Shown here: piece after piece, positions 48,432 through 59,341 of the stretch
Numbering within the stretch: position 1 is the first letter of the stretch
Layout of the letters: each line of letters opens with the position of its first letter
From: Strigamia acuminata
Taxonomy: Eukaryota > Arthropoda > Chilopoda > Geophilomorpha > Linotaeniidae
Assembly: GCA_949358305.1 (NCBI GenBank)
Contig: OX442320.1
Span: 64,501-128,500, forward strand
Direction: 5' to 3'
Length of the DNA: 64,000 bases
Position numbers and translations under genes: made by a program
Notes under the pieces: model-generated
What the model was told of the DNA's origin: nothing
Databases searched by the model: none
The model's input: the letters and a program-made list of their open reading frames with translations, nothing else

Positions 48432-48456
48432 CGAATCCTGGTCATCTACGGCACCA
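48432..48456 (-). other. Candidate primer-binding site, element 2
   Basis: Read on the minus strand, 12 nt after the 5' LTR, the sequence TGGTGCCGTAGATGACCAGG continues ATTCG. It shares TGGT-N-CC and CCAGGATT with elements 1 and 3. It sits in the expected place for minus-strand priming. The tRNA was not identified. Confidence 0.5.
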
Positions 48457-48468
48457 CAAAAAGGGCTA

Positions 48469-50215
48469 TGTTGCCAGCAAGCAGTGATTGCTGCAAGAAC
48501 CGGCAACTCACGCACCTCGTAATAAACATTCGAGCGATCAAATCTTCGCACAGCACTTTTAACTACTCGACTCGATTGAAACCATTCTGACATCTGATAA
48601 CGCATCTCATGTTTTCTGACTTGGCCCTCATTGTCCTCTCCATGTCGACCGAAACTCGAGAACCTGGCTTTTGCTCTAAACATGACGGTTGGCGGATATT
48701 CGGGCTCGAATATCAATATCGTCTTTCGCAAATCAAAGATGGCGTAGATTCGAATCTCGCGCTCGTGTGAAAACGAAAAGAAACACTCGTTCTTATTTGC
48801 GAACAAAAATAAAACGATGTTTAATCGTTCAAATCAAAACTATAACTACTTGTACAATCGCTTAGCTCGTGTCACAGCCTTTTATTACAATAGAAAAAGA
48901 CACGAGCGCATTATTGACACAATAAAGGGATAATATCTCAACCAACACTGTCTCCTACAGGCTTCCGTACTTCAAGATCACAACAGCCGTTGAGACCTAA
49001 GACTTAAACTTAAAACCTAATCTAACATTGAAGATACACTGCCAATAAACACATCTGAACTCAAAGAATATTTAAAGACAGTAACATAAATTAGAGTGAG
49101 GTGTAAACCTCAAAAAACCCGCAATTAACATTCTCAACGAACACAGAGGAGAATCTATAAAACCCGAAAATGCGCAACTTTGCCGCGAGGCGGCATTGTA
49201 TGCAATCGCCGTAAAATTAAGCCTCAAGAAAACCTCGGCCACACACACACGATTACGCTTTTAATTACGAATAAAAACTCAATAACAATTCTAATTGTTC
49301 GATGTGTTCCTGCAATTATTCATTTGGGTGCCACGGAACTATATTCTCATCACCCGAACTAAATTTGAAGATATCCGAGTGTTTCCCAAAACCCGAACCT
49401 GAACGAAATGACAAAAACTCTGTGAAATCACGTGACCTCTATTTTATCCCGTGAATCTAAATCGGAACCAAAATCAACGAATAAATAAGCAACCAAATAA
49501 TTCTAAATCTCAATAAACTCTCATAACAAGAACCGAACACGAAAGAATCTTTTTACTAAATCAACATGAATCTCGGTCGATAACGAGGCTCGTTGCACCA
49601 ACTGTCTCCTAATGGCGGATCTAACCGACCAACGCTCCTTGGTGACCAACGGAACTTCTCCTCTGCCCCACGCCGACTCATCGGATCTAATTCTGCGGTA
49701 AACCACATCCAAAGCTATTTATTTAATCGACTAAAAAGTTTCTGACCTAATATATTTAAATCTACAGCTTCAAAACAACATCTTTCCGAGTCCGCTCCGA
49801 CCAGACCAAACCGCTCGATAATCAACAACGACTTCGCTTTTCGCTTTGAAACCCATCCTCGCCGTTATCGCCTTCAATCAGCGACCCAATGCCTGCCTGT
49901 ACCGTGTCAGATAAGTTCTCGAAAACTATTCAAACTAACCGGAACCGAAATTAAAAACCTTGACTTTTCCTTTGTAGATAAACCCGATGCCCGAACTTAA
50001 CACAAGATGGCGCGACACGCTCACCTCTCAATTCTAACGTTGCGAACTCTTCGAGAAATTGAGACTTTTAAAGAAACGAAATGACCGAAACGATTCAGCT
50101 AACCCCGACAACTCACAAGGTAAACATTCCACGAATGGTAACTCGAATCATGCAAATGAACCAAAGTTTCTCTCCCTTTTCTGAATATTATTTTGTTGCG
50201 TATCTGCTCGCAACA
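48469..50215 (-). repeat. Element 2 5' LTR (right copy, 1747 bp)
   Basis: Same length as the left LTR, with one visible substitution (C49792). On the minus strand it starts at 50215 with TGTTGCG and ends at 48469 with GGCAACA. It carries the same YY1/Pho-like and ATGCAAAT (50150-50157) motifs as the left copy. Confidence 0.95.
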
Positions 50216-50220
50216 GGTCT
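50216..50220. repeat. Target-site duplication, right side of element 2 (GGTCT)
   Basis: Directly follows the LTR end GCAACA and continues as satellite TGTGGTGTTTG. Confidence 0.93.
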
Positions 50221-53200
50221 TGTGGTGTTTGTGCTAAGTCAACTGTGATGAGATCAAAAGTCTATTCTCCCAAATCATTGCTTGGATGTTTCTAAAACTT
50301 ACATTGGAGCCTTCTACTAAGGTTTAAACACTATTTCTGAACATTCAGAGACATTGATCTTGTGGTCTTTGTGCTAAGTCAACTGCAATGTGAAATAAGC
50401 TCAAAATTTTTTTTTCAAAATTTATTGCTTGGATGTTGCTAAAACTTACATTGAAGGCTTCTACTAAGGTTTAAACACTATTTCTGAACATTCAGAGACA
50501 CTGGTCTTGTAGTGTTTGTGCTAAGTCAACTGTGATGAGATCAAAAGTCTATTCTCCCAAATCATTGCTTGGATGTTTCTAAAACTTACATTGGAGCCTT
50601 CTACTAAGGTTTAAACACTATTTCTGAACATTCAGAGACATTGGTCTTGTGGTGTTTGTGCTAAGTCAACTGTGATGAGATCAAAAGTCTATTCTCCCAA
50701 ATCATTGCTTGGATGTTTCTAAAACTTACATTGGAGCCTTCTACTAAGGTTTAAACACTATTTCTAAACATTCAGAGACATTGATCTTGTGGTCTTTGTG
50801 CTAAGTCAACTGCAATGTGAAATAAGCTCAAAATTTTTTTTTTAAAATTTATTGCTTGGATGTTGCTAAAACTTACATTGAAGGCTTCTACTAAGGTTTA
50901 AACACTATTTCTGAACATTCAGAGACATTGGACTTGTGGTGTTTGTGCTAAGTCAACCGTGAAGAGATCAAAAGTCTATTCTCGCAAATCATTGCTTGGA
51001 TGTTGCTAAAACTTCTCTTGAAGTCTTCTACTAAGGTTTAAACACTATTTCTGAACATTCAGAGACATTGGTCTTGTGGTGTTTGTGCTAAGTCAACTGC
51101 GATGTGAAATGAGCTCAAAATTTTTTTTTCAAAATTTATTGCTTGGATGTTGCTAAAACTTACATTGGAGCCTTCTACTAAGGTTTAAACACTATTTCTG
51201 AATATTCAGAGACATTGGTCTTGTGGTGTTTGTGCTAAGTCAACTGTGATGAGATCAAAAGTCTATTCTCCCAAATCATTGCTTAGATGTTTCTAAAACT
51301 TACATTGGAGCCTTCTACTAAGGTTTAAACACTATTTCTGAACATTCAGAGACATTGGTCTTGTGGTGTTTGTGCTAAGTCAACTGTGATGAGATCAAAA
51401 GTCTATTCTCCCAAATCATTGCTTGGATGTTTCTAAAACTTACATTGGAGCCTTCTACTAAGGTTTAAACACTATTTCTGAACATTCAGAGACATTGATC
51501 TTGTGGTCTTTGTGCTAAGTCAACTGCAATGTGAAATAAGCTCAAAATTTTTTTTTCAAAATTTATTGCTTGGATGTTGCTAAAACTTACATTGAAGGCT
51601 TCTACTAAGGTTTAAACACTATTTCTGAACATTCAGAGACACTGGTCTTGTAGTGTTTGTGCTAAGTCAACTGTGATGAGATCAAAAGTCTATTCTCCCA
51701 AATCATTGCTTGGATGTTTCTAAAACTTACATTGGAGCCTTCTACTAAGGTTTAAACACTATTTCTGAACATTCAGAGACATTGGTCTTGTGGTGTTTGT
51801 GCTAAGTCAACTGTGATGAGATCAAAAGTCTATTCTCCCAAATCATTGCTTGGATGTTTCTAAAACTTACATTGGAGCCTTCTACTAAGGTTTAAACACT
51901 ATTTCTGAACATTCAGAGACATTGATCTTGTGGTCTTTGTGCTAAGTCAACTGCAATGTGAAATAAGCTCAAAATTTTTTTTTCAAAATTTATTGCTTGG
52001 ATGTTGCTAAAACTTACATTGAAGGCTTCTACTAAGGTTTAAACACTATTTCTGAACATTCAGAGACATTGGACTTGTGGTGTTTGTGCTAAGTCAACCG
52101 TGAAGAGATCAAAAGTCTATTCTCCCAAATCATTGCTTGGATGTTTCTAAAACTTACATTGGAGCCTTCTACTAAGGTTTAAACACTATTTCTGAACATT
52201 CAGAGACATTGGTCTTGTGGTGTTTGTGCTAAGTCAACTGTGATGAGATCAAAAGTCTATTCTCCCAAATCATTGCTTGGATGTTTCTAAAACTTACATT
52301 GGAGCCTTCTACTAAGGTTTAAACACTATTTCTGAACATTCAGAGACATTGGTCTTGTGGTGTTTGTGCTAAGTCAACTGTGATGAGATCAAAAGTCTAT
52401 TCTCGCAAATCATTGCTTGGATGTTGCTAAAACTTCTCTTGAAGTCTTCTACTAAGGTTTAAACACTATTTCTGAACATTCAGAGACATTGGTCTTGTGG
52501 TGTTTGTGCTAAGTCAACTGCGATGTGAAATGAGCTCAAAATTTTTTTTTCAAAATTTATTGCTTGGATGTTGCTAAAACTTACATTGGAGCCTTCTACT
52601 AAGGTTTAAACACTATTTCTGAATATTCAGAGACATTGGTCTTGTGGTGTTTGTGCTAAGTCAACTGTGATGAGATCAAAAGTCTATTCTCCCAAATCAT
52701 TGCTTAGATGTTTCTAAAACTTACATTGGAGCCTTCTACTAAGGTTTAAACACTATTTCTGAACATTCAGAGACATTGATCTTGTGGTCTTTGTGCTAAG
52801 TCAACTGCAATGTGAAATAAGCTCAAAATTTTTTTTTCAAAATTTATTGCTTGGATGTTGCTAAAACTTACATTGAAGGCTTCTACTAAGGTTTAAACAC
52901 TATTTCTGAACATTCAGAGACACTGGTCTTGTAGTGTTTGTGCTAAGTCAACTGTGATGAGATCAAAAGTCTATTCTCCCAAATCATTGCTTGGATGTTT
53001 CTAAAACTTACATTGGAGCCTTCTACTAAGGTTTAAACACTATTTCTGAACATTCAGAGACATTGGTCTTGTGGTGTTTGTGCTAAGTCAACTGTGATGA
53101 GATCAAAAGTCTATTCTCCCAAATCATTGCTTGGATGTTTCTAAAACTTACATTGGAGCCTTCTACTAAGGTTTAAACACTATTTCTGAACATTCAGAGA

Positions 53201-54777
53201 CATTGATCTTGTGGTCTTTGTGCTAAGTCAACTGCAATGTGAAATAAGCTCAAAATTTTTTTTTCAAAATTTATTGCTTGGATGTTGCTAAAACTTACAT
53301 TGAAGGCTTCTACTAAGGTTTAAACACTATTTCTGAACATTCAGAGACATTGGACTTGTGGTGTTTGTGCTAAGTCAACCGTGAAGAGATCAAAAGTCTA
53401 TTCTCCCAAATCATTGCTTGGATGTTTCTAAAACTTACATTGGAGCCTTCTACTAAGGTTTAAACACTATTTCTGAACATTCAGAGACATTGGTCTTGTG
53501 GTGTTTGTGCTAAGTCAACTGTGATGAGATCAAAAGTCTATTCTCCCAAATCATTGCTTGGATGTTTCTAAAACTTACATTGGAGCCTTCTACTAAGGTT
53601 TAAACACTATTTCTGAACATTCAGAGACATTGGTCTTGTGGTGTTTGTGCTAAGTCAACTGTGATGAGATCAAAAGTCTATTCTCGCAAATCATTGCTTG
53701 GATGTTGCTAAAACTTCTCTTGAAGTCTTCTACTAAGGTTTAAACACTATTTCTGAACATTCAGAGACATTGGTCTTGTGGTGTTTGTGCTAAGTCAACT
53801 GCGATGTGAAATGAGCTCAAAATTTTTTTTTCAAAATTTATTGCTTGGATGTTGCTAAAACTTACATTGGAGCCTTCTACTAAGGTTTAAACACTATTTC
53901 TGAATATTCAGAGACATTGGTCTTGTGGTGTTTGTGCTAAGTCAACTGTGATGAGATCAAAAGTCTATTCTCCCAAATCATTGCTTAGATGTTTCTAAAA
54001 CTTACATTGGAGCCTTCTACTAAGGTTTAAACACTATTTCTGAACATTCAGAGACATTGGTCTTGTGGTGTTTGTGCTAAGTCAACTGTGATGAGATCAA
54101 AAGTCTATTCTCGCAAATCATTGCTTGGATGTTGCTAAAACTTCTCTTGAAGTCTTCTACTAAGGTTTAAACACTATTTCTGAACATTCAGAGACATTGG
54201 TCTTGTGGTGTTTGTGCTAAGTCAACTGTGATGAGATCAAAAGTCTATTCTCCCAAATCATTGCTTGGATGTTTCTAAAACTTACATTGGAGCCTTCTAC
54301 TAAGGTTTAAACACTATTTCTGAACATTCAGAGACATTGGTCTTGTGGTGTTTGTGCTAAGTCAACTGTGATGAGATCAAAAGTCTATTCTCCCAAATCA
54401 TTGCTTGGATGTTTCTAAAACTTACATTGGAGCCTTCTACTAAGGTTTAAACACTATTTCTGAACATTCAGAGACATTGGTCTTGTGGTGTTTGTGCTAA
54501 GTCAACTGTGATGAGATCAAAAGTCTATTCTCCCAAATCATTGCTTGGATGTTTCTAAAACTTACATTGGAGCCTTCTACTAAGGTTTAAACACTATTTC
54601 TGAACATTCAGAGACATTGATCTTGTGGTCTTTGTGCTAAGTCAACTGCAATGTGAAATAAGCTCAAAATTTTTTTTTCAAAATTTATTGCTTGGATGTT
54701 GCTAAAACTTACATTGAAGGCTTCTACTAAGGTTTAAACACTATTTCTGAACATTCAGAGACATTGGTCTTGTAGTG

Positions 54778-54781
54778 TTTG
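54778..54781. repeat. Target-site duplication, left side of element 3 (TTTG)
   Basis: The satellite GTAGTGTTTG is followed by the LTR start TGTTGC. TTTG recurs at 61476-61479 and leads into TGCTAAGTC. Confidence 0.9.
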
Positions 54782-56246
54782 TGTTGCAACTGGCCTGGGT
54801 TGGGCCAATTATGAAACTAAGGACCTTCCTTTTGACCGCTGATTTTTGTATAGTGGCTTTTGAAGATTCAATGTCCATCTGTCAGGCATCCAGAACAGCA
54901 GGTACTTTGGAGGAAACAAGGTGTTTTTACTCCTCACTCATTCTGTTAATAAAATCCACGGGAGTAAAAATAAACATCGTTTAATATCATTGAAAACATG
55001 AATAACACAGATACAATGCAGCGCGAGAGCAGAAACAAAGCAGTTACACTTAAAACAATAAACTATAACAAGTGCAATCACATAAGCATTGTATAAGGAC
55101 ATATGCACTTGAAAGTAAGGAAGCCTTAGGTCCCTAAAAAAGGGAGGAAATAAACCATCTGATACAAATAGACTACCGTACAGGGCATCAAGTACATTTG
55201 CTTAAGCCTAACAACTGAAAACCTACATTAAATGTAATAAATCAGTTTTACAATCAATCTTTAGATGCTATATTCAAGAACCCATTAGAAATGCATTAAA
55301 TCCTAGTAAATATTCATGAAACACAAGAAAAAGAATAAATATAGAGGTTTTCTACCAATCAAATTGCAGCTCTACAGTGAGTGCAGTATTTACATCAGAA
55401 AGCATTATCATCATGCAATAAAACTTAAGACTATTACATTGCTAAATACACAAATGCCCAATTACTCACAAATACCTCATAAAACCCACAAAAAGGTAAT
55501 TTTAAATACATCTTTACAGAAACACTTAAGCCACGCCCACAGCAATGGCGGACAAGGAGAGAGAGATTGCTCATATGAGCACAAAAGCAACCCAAATAAA
55601 CTTCCAGGACAAGTGAGAGGCATTTTAAGGTAACAAATTAATTAATAGGCATACAAACAACTAATATAGGTGGTTTTTAATCCGTGACAGGACCTGGAAC
55701 ATTTCTACCAGCTGTCCAGAGGCGGACACGCATAGGAGGCGATCATTTACACGCATTTTGGACGTTTTCACACCTGAAACGAGCGGTGTTGAACTCACAT
55801 GCGCACAATAGACACACAGGACATTAAACAAGGTAGGAAAATTGCTAATAAACTGATAAAATGCACTGAATGCATTTAAACATTAATAATAACAGTTAGA
55901 TCTCTTCCAGTCCACATTTGAATTGAGCGAGATGCATCCAGCTTGTCGGACTGCTTACACTAATGAACTGGAAATAGATAACACTCAAGAAACAGGTAAA
56001 ATTTGCACAAAACGTTAATAAGTGACAACAAAAACTTACAAAGCAATATTTTGACATTTCAGATAATTAATTCACATGGCAAACGCTTTTATACGGGGAA
56101 ATATTCAGATAATTGACAAATTCGAACTCAAACACACAAGAATATTATTAAAAACGTTTTGTCTGTATTTCCAGGAAATTGCCACATGTATAGATTTTCT
56201 TCCTAGCCGGTAAACGTTTTGACAACTCCATTTGTTGCTAGCAACA
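54782..56246 (-). repeat. Element 3 3' LTR (left copy, 1465 bp)
   Basis: Direct repeat of 60011-61475, no mismatch seen. On the minus strand it begins at 56246 with the perfect palindrome TGTTGCTAGCAACA and ends CAGTTGCAACA. A CGCCATTG motif lies on the minus strand near 55544-55551. A small frame at 55316-55633 is present identically in both LTRs and has no known domain. Confidence 0.95.
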
Positions 56247-56279
56247 AAGATTGCCGGCCGAAAGAAAGAAACCGACATC
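56247..56279 (-). other. Element 3 short 3' region before the 3' LTR
   Basis: 33 bp between the stop codon of the large frame and the LTR. On the minus strand it reads CTTTCGGCCGGCAATCTT next to the LTR, which partly resembles the pre-LTR motif of elements 1 and 2. No good purine tract is visible. Confidence 0.4.
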
Positions 56280-58955
56280 CTATGTAATTCTTTGACGTAA
56301 TAGGTTTGAAATCCATTCAGGTATTCTTTTACCAACAGCGACCAAGCTTAACTTGACCAGTGTATTTATCATCTGTTTCTGTTTCAGTGGATCTTCTGAA
56401 TAGAAACCATAGTCTTGATGAGTGAAAGAAAATTTCTGATTTTTGCCTACAAACGACTTCATCTTTGTGCAAGGCGATCTATATCGATACTTAGGACAAC
56501 GTGCATCTGCTTCCTTTACCAATTCGATTTCTGCGCCAACATTTCGATCTTGTTTGATAATAGTTTGACTCAAAACGTCTCTTGTATTTCTGAATAGTAA
56601 AGGTTTTTTGTCTATTTTCAGCAACTCGAGAAGCTTTTCCTTTTTTCCCAAGAACATTGGGCCTTTAATCGATTGAATTTCCTCTAGATTACTTCGAATC
56701 GAGCCCCAGAAATTTAAAAAGTCCGGGTGGGATAACCTTACACTCCAATTCCGAGTCCAACTCTTCTCCACACGGTAACGAGGAATATTTTCCCGGCCGA
56801 AAGAACCAAATAGCCAGCTCTTGACTGCATTTCCAGATCCTTCCTTTCGAGAAAGCATGGTCTTTGATGATTCGGGAAGGTTTGAGTTGACTGTGCAGAA
56901 ACAACTTGACTTTTCATCTGAAATTTGACTCAACTTCTTGCGATGGACGACTTCCGATGCCTGAGTTGCGATTAGGATCGGATTTTTTGATTTGTTGCGG
57001 ATAATTTGGCCTTGTTCTACCGAGAGACACGATACAGCTGCGCTAGTATCCGAATATTCATCCAAATCGTGGTTTGTGTTTCCAATCGATCCATTGGCAA
57101 TCCAACCAAATATCGTGCGAGACAAACCAAATGTTTTGCTAATCCGTTTTCTTCCACAGAGAGCAACTTTCCAAAAGTTGTCACCTCCTATTAGGAAGTC
57201 AATTTCATCCGTGACTGACGGATGCGGTTCAGCTAATTCCAATCCAAACGCCAATATTTTCTTGATAGTTTCGGCGTTTGTCAGTCCACTGACTGTGGGC
57301 AACGCTTTAGCTTTTAACGCATCAAATGTAAGCTTTTGATTTCCGTGACGTGACTGTAGCTCCACTGGAATTACGTCGTAATTAGCGGGAACCGCATGTT
57401 CATCATCCAATCGCTTCATCATGTATGCTACGGATCCCTTCTTTGTCATCCGAAGGCATTCGACCAATTTGGTAGATACGTACGACCGGTGACTCCCGGG
57501 GTCAAGAAGACCTCGGACGATAACTGGCTCCTTGTTTTTTCGGATTAATTGAGCTGAAAATACCATCAACTGAATACTCGATGCAACTGCTAAAGATACA
57601 TTTGCAGAGACACTGGATTGGGTGGGAATTTCTTCTTTCTTTTCAGCAGGTTTTTCTTCACCTTTGGAGCAGATTATCGTGTGATGTCGACCACCACATT
57701 TCCTGCAACTGAAGCTTACCAAGCAGTCTTTCGCCGAATGATTTCTGCGGAGGCAATTAAAGCATAAGCGCTTTTGTTTAGCGATTTCTGTTCGTTCCGC
57801 AACAGTAAGAGAAGCGTCGCATTTCGCATTATAATGTGATCCGTCACAAAAAACGCAGACGATTTTTCCCGACCCCATTGGACCGGATGGTTTAGGTTTG
57901 TCCTTCCCTGACTGTGAGGTGAAACAGGTTGACATGGTGCCTTTTCGCGCAAAATCCGACTCTTTCGGTGACTTTTCTGATTTTTCTTGTTTTTTCTTAG
58001 ATGCTTTTGCTTTCAGAACCGTTTCTTCAGCGAGCTCAGCAATCCGCAGTTCTTCCGCAACAAAGTCCACAAACTTTAGTACGTTGTCCATGCGACCCTG
58101 GTTGGTGCGGTGGTAACGTTTCGCTATGTCAGGTGGAAACTTTTCCAGAAGGTCAGGCACAAGGAAAAGACCAGCTGTTCGGATAGGTACATGTAGTTTA
58201 TCGAGCGTTTTTAATGAGGATGAAATCGATGTCAACAATTGCTTGACCGGCAGGACTGGATACATCTCGTGTACCGCCTTGAGTTCGCGTATCGACTTTA
58301 CCAACGCATTCTTCTGATTAATTTCAGATCCATAACGACTTCTTAGCTCTGCCAATGCAAGAGAGTAAGAGTCTTTGGTTAGTGGAAAAGATCCAACGAC
58401 CTTTTCCGCATCTCCGGTACAGGTTGACTTCAAGTATTGTAGTTTCTCGATGTCCGACAATTCATCGTTCTTGTCGACAGCAGCATCGAACATGTCTATA
58501 TATGACTGGAACTTCAGTGGGCTTCCATCATATTTGGTGATCTCAATCTTGGGTAGGCGTAAGTTATGCTTCTTTGACGACACCGATGTGAATCCGGTGT
58601 TGAACGTCTGTGAAGCAATGGCACTAGCTCCCAAGGAGGTTGAACTGGTCCGGGCGACTTCCACTCGCTTCTTCAAGTGGTTGACCTTCGATCCAATCTT
58701 GTCCAAACGAACGATGAAATCCAGATATTTCTCCCTTGCCAGGTGCGGTTGGAGAACGGTGAGATCATCTATCAATGTAGCATGTTGCTCCTGAATTGAT
58801 TGGGAAATGGCATCCAACTCCCCAAAATCCTGCATGTTTGTTGACGTTCCCAACAAGTCTTCTATGTTCCCTATCTTCGATTTCCATAAGATTTCCCATT
58901 CTTCTATCTGATCTGCGGACGGCGGCGCGACTGGAGTGGTTACTGGAAGTGACAT
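56280..58955 (-). CDS. Element 3 Gag-protease protein with unrecognised C-terminal region (891 aa)
   Basis: Open, uninterrupted frame; the ATG at 58955 has A at -3 and stop TAG is at 56280-56282. Order: N-terminal Gag with predicted helical region; DUF1759-like Gag segment about residues 134-225 (LPKIEITKYDG, LSDIEKLQYLKS); lysine/serine-rich linker 315-360; three zinc knuckles 367-429 (CVFCDGSH, CFNCLRRNH, CRKCGGRHH), which bind RNA; aspartic protease with DPGSH at 485-489; the BEL linker motif TIFGWIANG near 614-622. After about residue 625 similarity to BEL Pol ends. The last 265 residues have no RT, RNase H or integrase motif; they contain a serine/lysine-rich stretch and then a basic part ending in IPEWISNLLRQR. 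Function of this tail is unknown. It could be a captured or rearranged sequence, or a frame-shifted remnant of pol. Confidence 0.92.
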   Translation of the reverse strand: MSLPVTTPVAPPSADQIEEWEILWKSKIGNIEDLLGTSTNMQDFGELDAISQSIQEQHATLIDDLTVLQPHLAREKYLDFIVRLDKIGSKVNHLKKRVEVARTSSTSLGASAIASQTFNTGFTSVSSKKHNLRLPKIEITKYDGSPLKFQSYIDMFDAAVDKNDELSDIEKLQYLKSTCTGDAEKVVGSFPLTKDSYSLALAELRSRYGSEINQKNALVKSIRELKAVHEMYPVLPVKQLLTSISSSLKTLDKLHVPIRTAGLFLVPDLLEKFPPDIAKRYHRTNQGRMDNVLKFVDFVAEELRIAELAEETVLKAKASKKKQEKSEKSPKESDFARKGTMSTCFTSQSGKDKPKPSGPMGSGKIVCVFCDGSHYNAKCDASLTVAERTEIAKQKRLCFNCLRRNHSAKDCLVSFSCRKCGGRHHTIICSKGEEKPAEKKEEIPTQSSVSANVSLAVASSIQLMVFSAQLIRKNKEPVIVRGLLDPGSHRSYVSTKLVECLRMTKKGSVAYMMKRLDDEHAVPANYDVIPVELQSRHGNQKLTFDALKAKALPTVSGLTNAETIKKILAFGLELAEPHPSVTDEIDFLIGGDNFWKVALCGRKRISKTFGLSRTIFGWIANGSIGNTNHDLDEYSDTSAAVSCLSVEQGQIIRNKSKNPILIATQASEVVHRKKLSQISDEKSSCFCTVNSNLPESSKTMLSRKEGSGNAVKSWLFGSFGRENIPRYRVEKSWTRNWSVRLSHPDFLNFWGSIRSNLEEIQSIKGPMFLGKKEKLLELLKIDKKPLLFRNTRDVLSQTIIKQDRNVGAEIELVKEADARCPKYRYRSPCTKMKSFVGKNQKFSFTHQDYGFYSEDPLKQKQMINTLVKLSLVAVGKRIPEWISNLLRQRIT

Positions 58956-59341
58956 TTTTCAGATAAGTAAACTTTGACAACAGGAATTGATTCTTTGTGT
59001 AAAAATAAAATCTCCTTTTCCAGTTGGATCCCAACCCAACGGACGACACACTAAGGGCAAAGCAGAGACACCAACAAACAAAAAGGACGGATTTGACTTA
59101 CACACTCGAATTTCGACCTCGAAATCCCACGTTCAAGGATCGATGCGACAGCGCTTAATTTATGTGAGCTAACTATTGACTTTGGAGATGACAAGGACCC
59201 CCAAAACCCCGAGTCACAATAAATTTCGATACGCTTATATCTACGGAAATGCACACTGGCGTAATTAAGACGACAATTGCTCTCTGCCTAATGCAGTAAT
59301 GGCGAGCGAACTTGAGTATTTGCCCAGATTCAATTGTAGGT

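Larger units (their letters stand above)
43204..48468 (-). other. Element 2 internal region, apparently non-coding (5265 bp)
   Basis: AT-rich sequence with stops in all frames. The longest open stretches (for example 47130-47522 on plus, 46570-46791, 46915-47112 and 43490-43693 on minus) carry no Gag, zinc-knuckle, protease, RT, RNase H or integrase motif that I can recognise. No satellite sequence and no nested LTR element is visible in it. A GC-rich patch lies near 44400-44470, and repeated GTTAAC-centred motifs lie at 46166-46545. A 232-codon minus frame (48108-48806) begins in the LTR and runs through the primer-binding candidate, with a very basic end; I do not consider it a demonstrated gene. 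What this region does for the element is unknown; packaging, length or structural roles are possible. Confidence 0.8.
41457..50215 (-). mobile_element. Element 2: non-coding BEL/Pao-type LTR retroelement (LARD-like), 8759 bp
   Basis: Two 1747-bp direct LTRs bracket 5265 bp that contain no convincing protein-coding frame. It has a perfect 5-bp target duplication. Minus orientation is inferred from three signs: a primer-binding-like motif beside the right LTR when read on the minus strand, a pre-LTR motif beside the left LTR matching element 1, and the TGTTGCG hairpin at the minus-strand start of each LTR. The LTR start, TGTTGCGAGCAGATACGCAA, is close to that of element 1, which ties it to BEL/Pao. 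The LTRs differ at one base that I can see (G42780 against C49792), so it transposed very recently and must use enzymes supplied in trans. The label LARD (large retrotransposon derivative) is by structure only. Confidence 0.88.
50216..54781. repeat. Satellite array, segment 3
   Basis: Same satellite and monomer types as segment 2. From 50216 to about 52.7 kb it follows segment 2 at about 34.2-36.7 kb with a constant offset of 16016 bp (ACTGGTC at 34484 and 50500, 35625 and 51641; the T-tract variant ending TTAAAATTT at 34828 and 50844). Subtracting element 2 and one target duplication (8764 bp) leaves 7252 bp, close to the 7392-bp period seen inside segment 2. A private change is TTTCTAAACATTC near 50762. 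Confidence 0.96.

Noticed and set aside
43204-48468. Hidden RT or integrase remnant in element 2
   Set aside because: No YxDD, zinc-knuckle, DPG/DSG or D-D-E pattern was recognisable in the translated frames available; a profile search could still find a very decayed trace.
48108-48806. 232-codon minus-strand frame starting in the element 2 LTR, with a basic C-terminal part
   Set aside because: It reads through the LTR end and primer-binding candidate and has no Gag or other domain; the left LTR shows the same frame truncated by unrelated DNA. Chance is the simpler reading.
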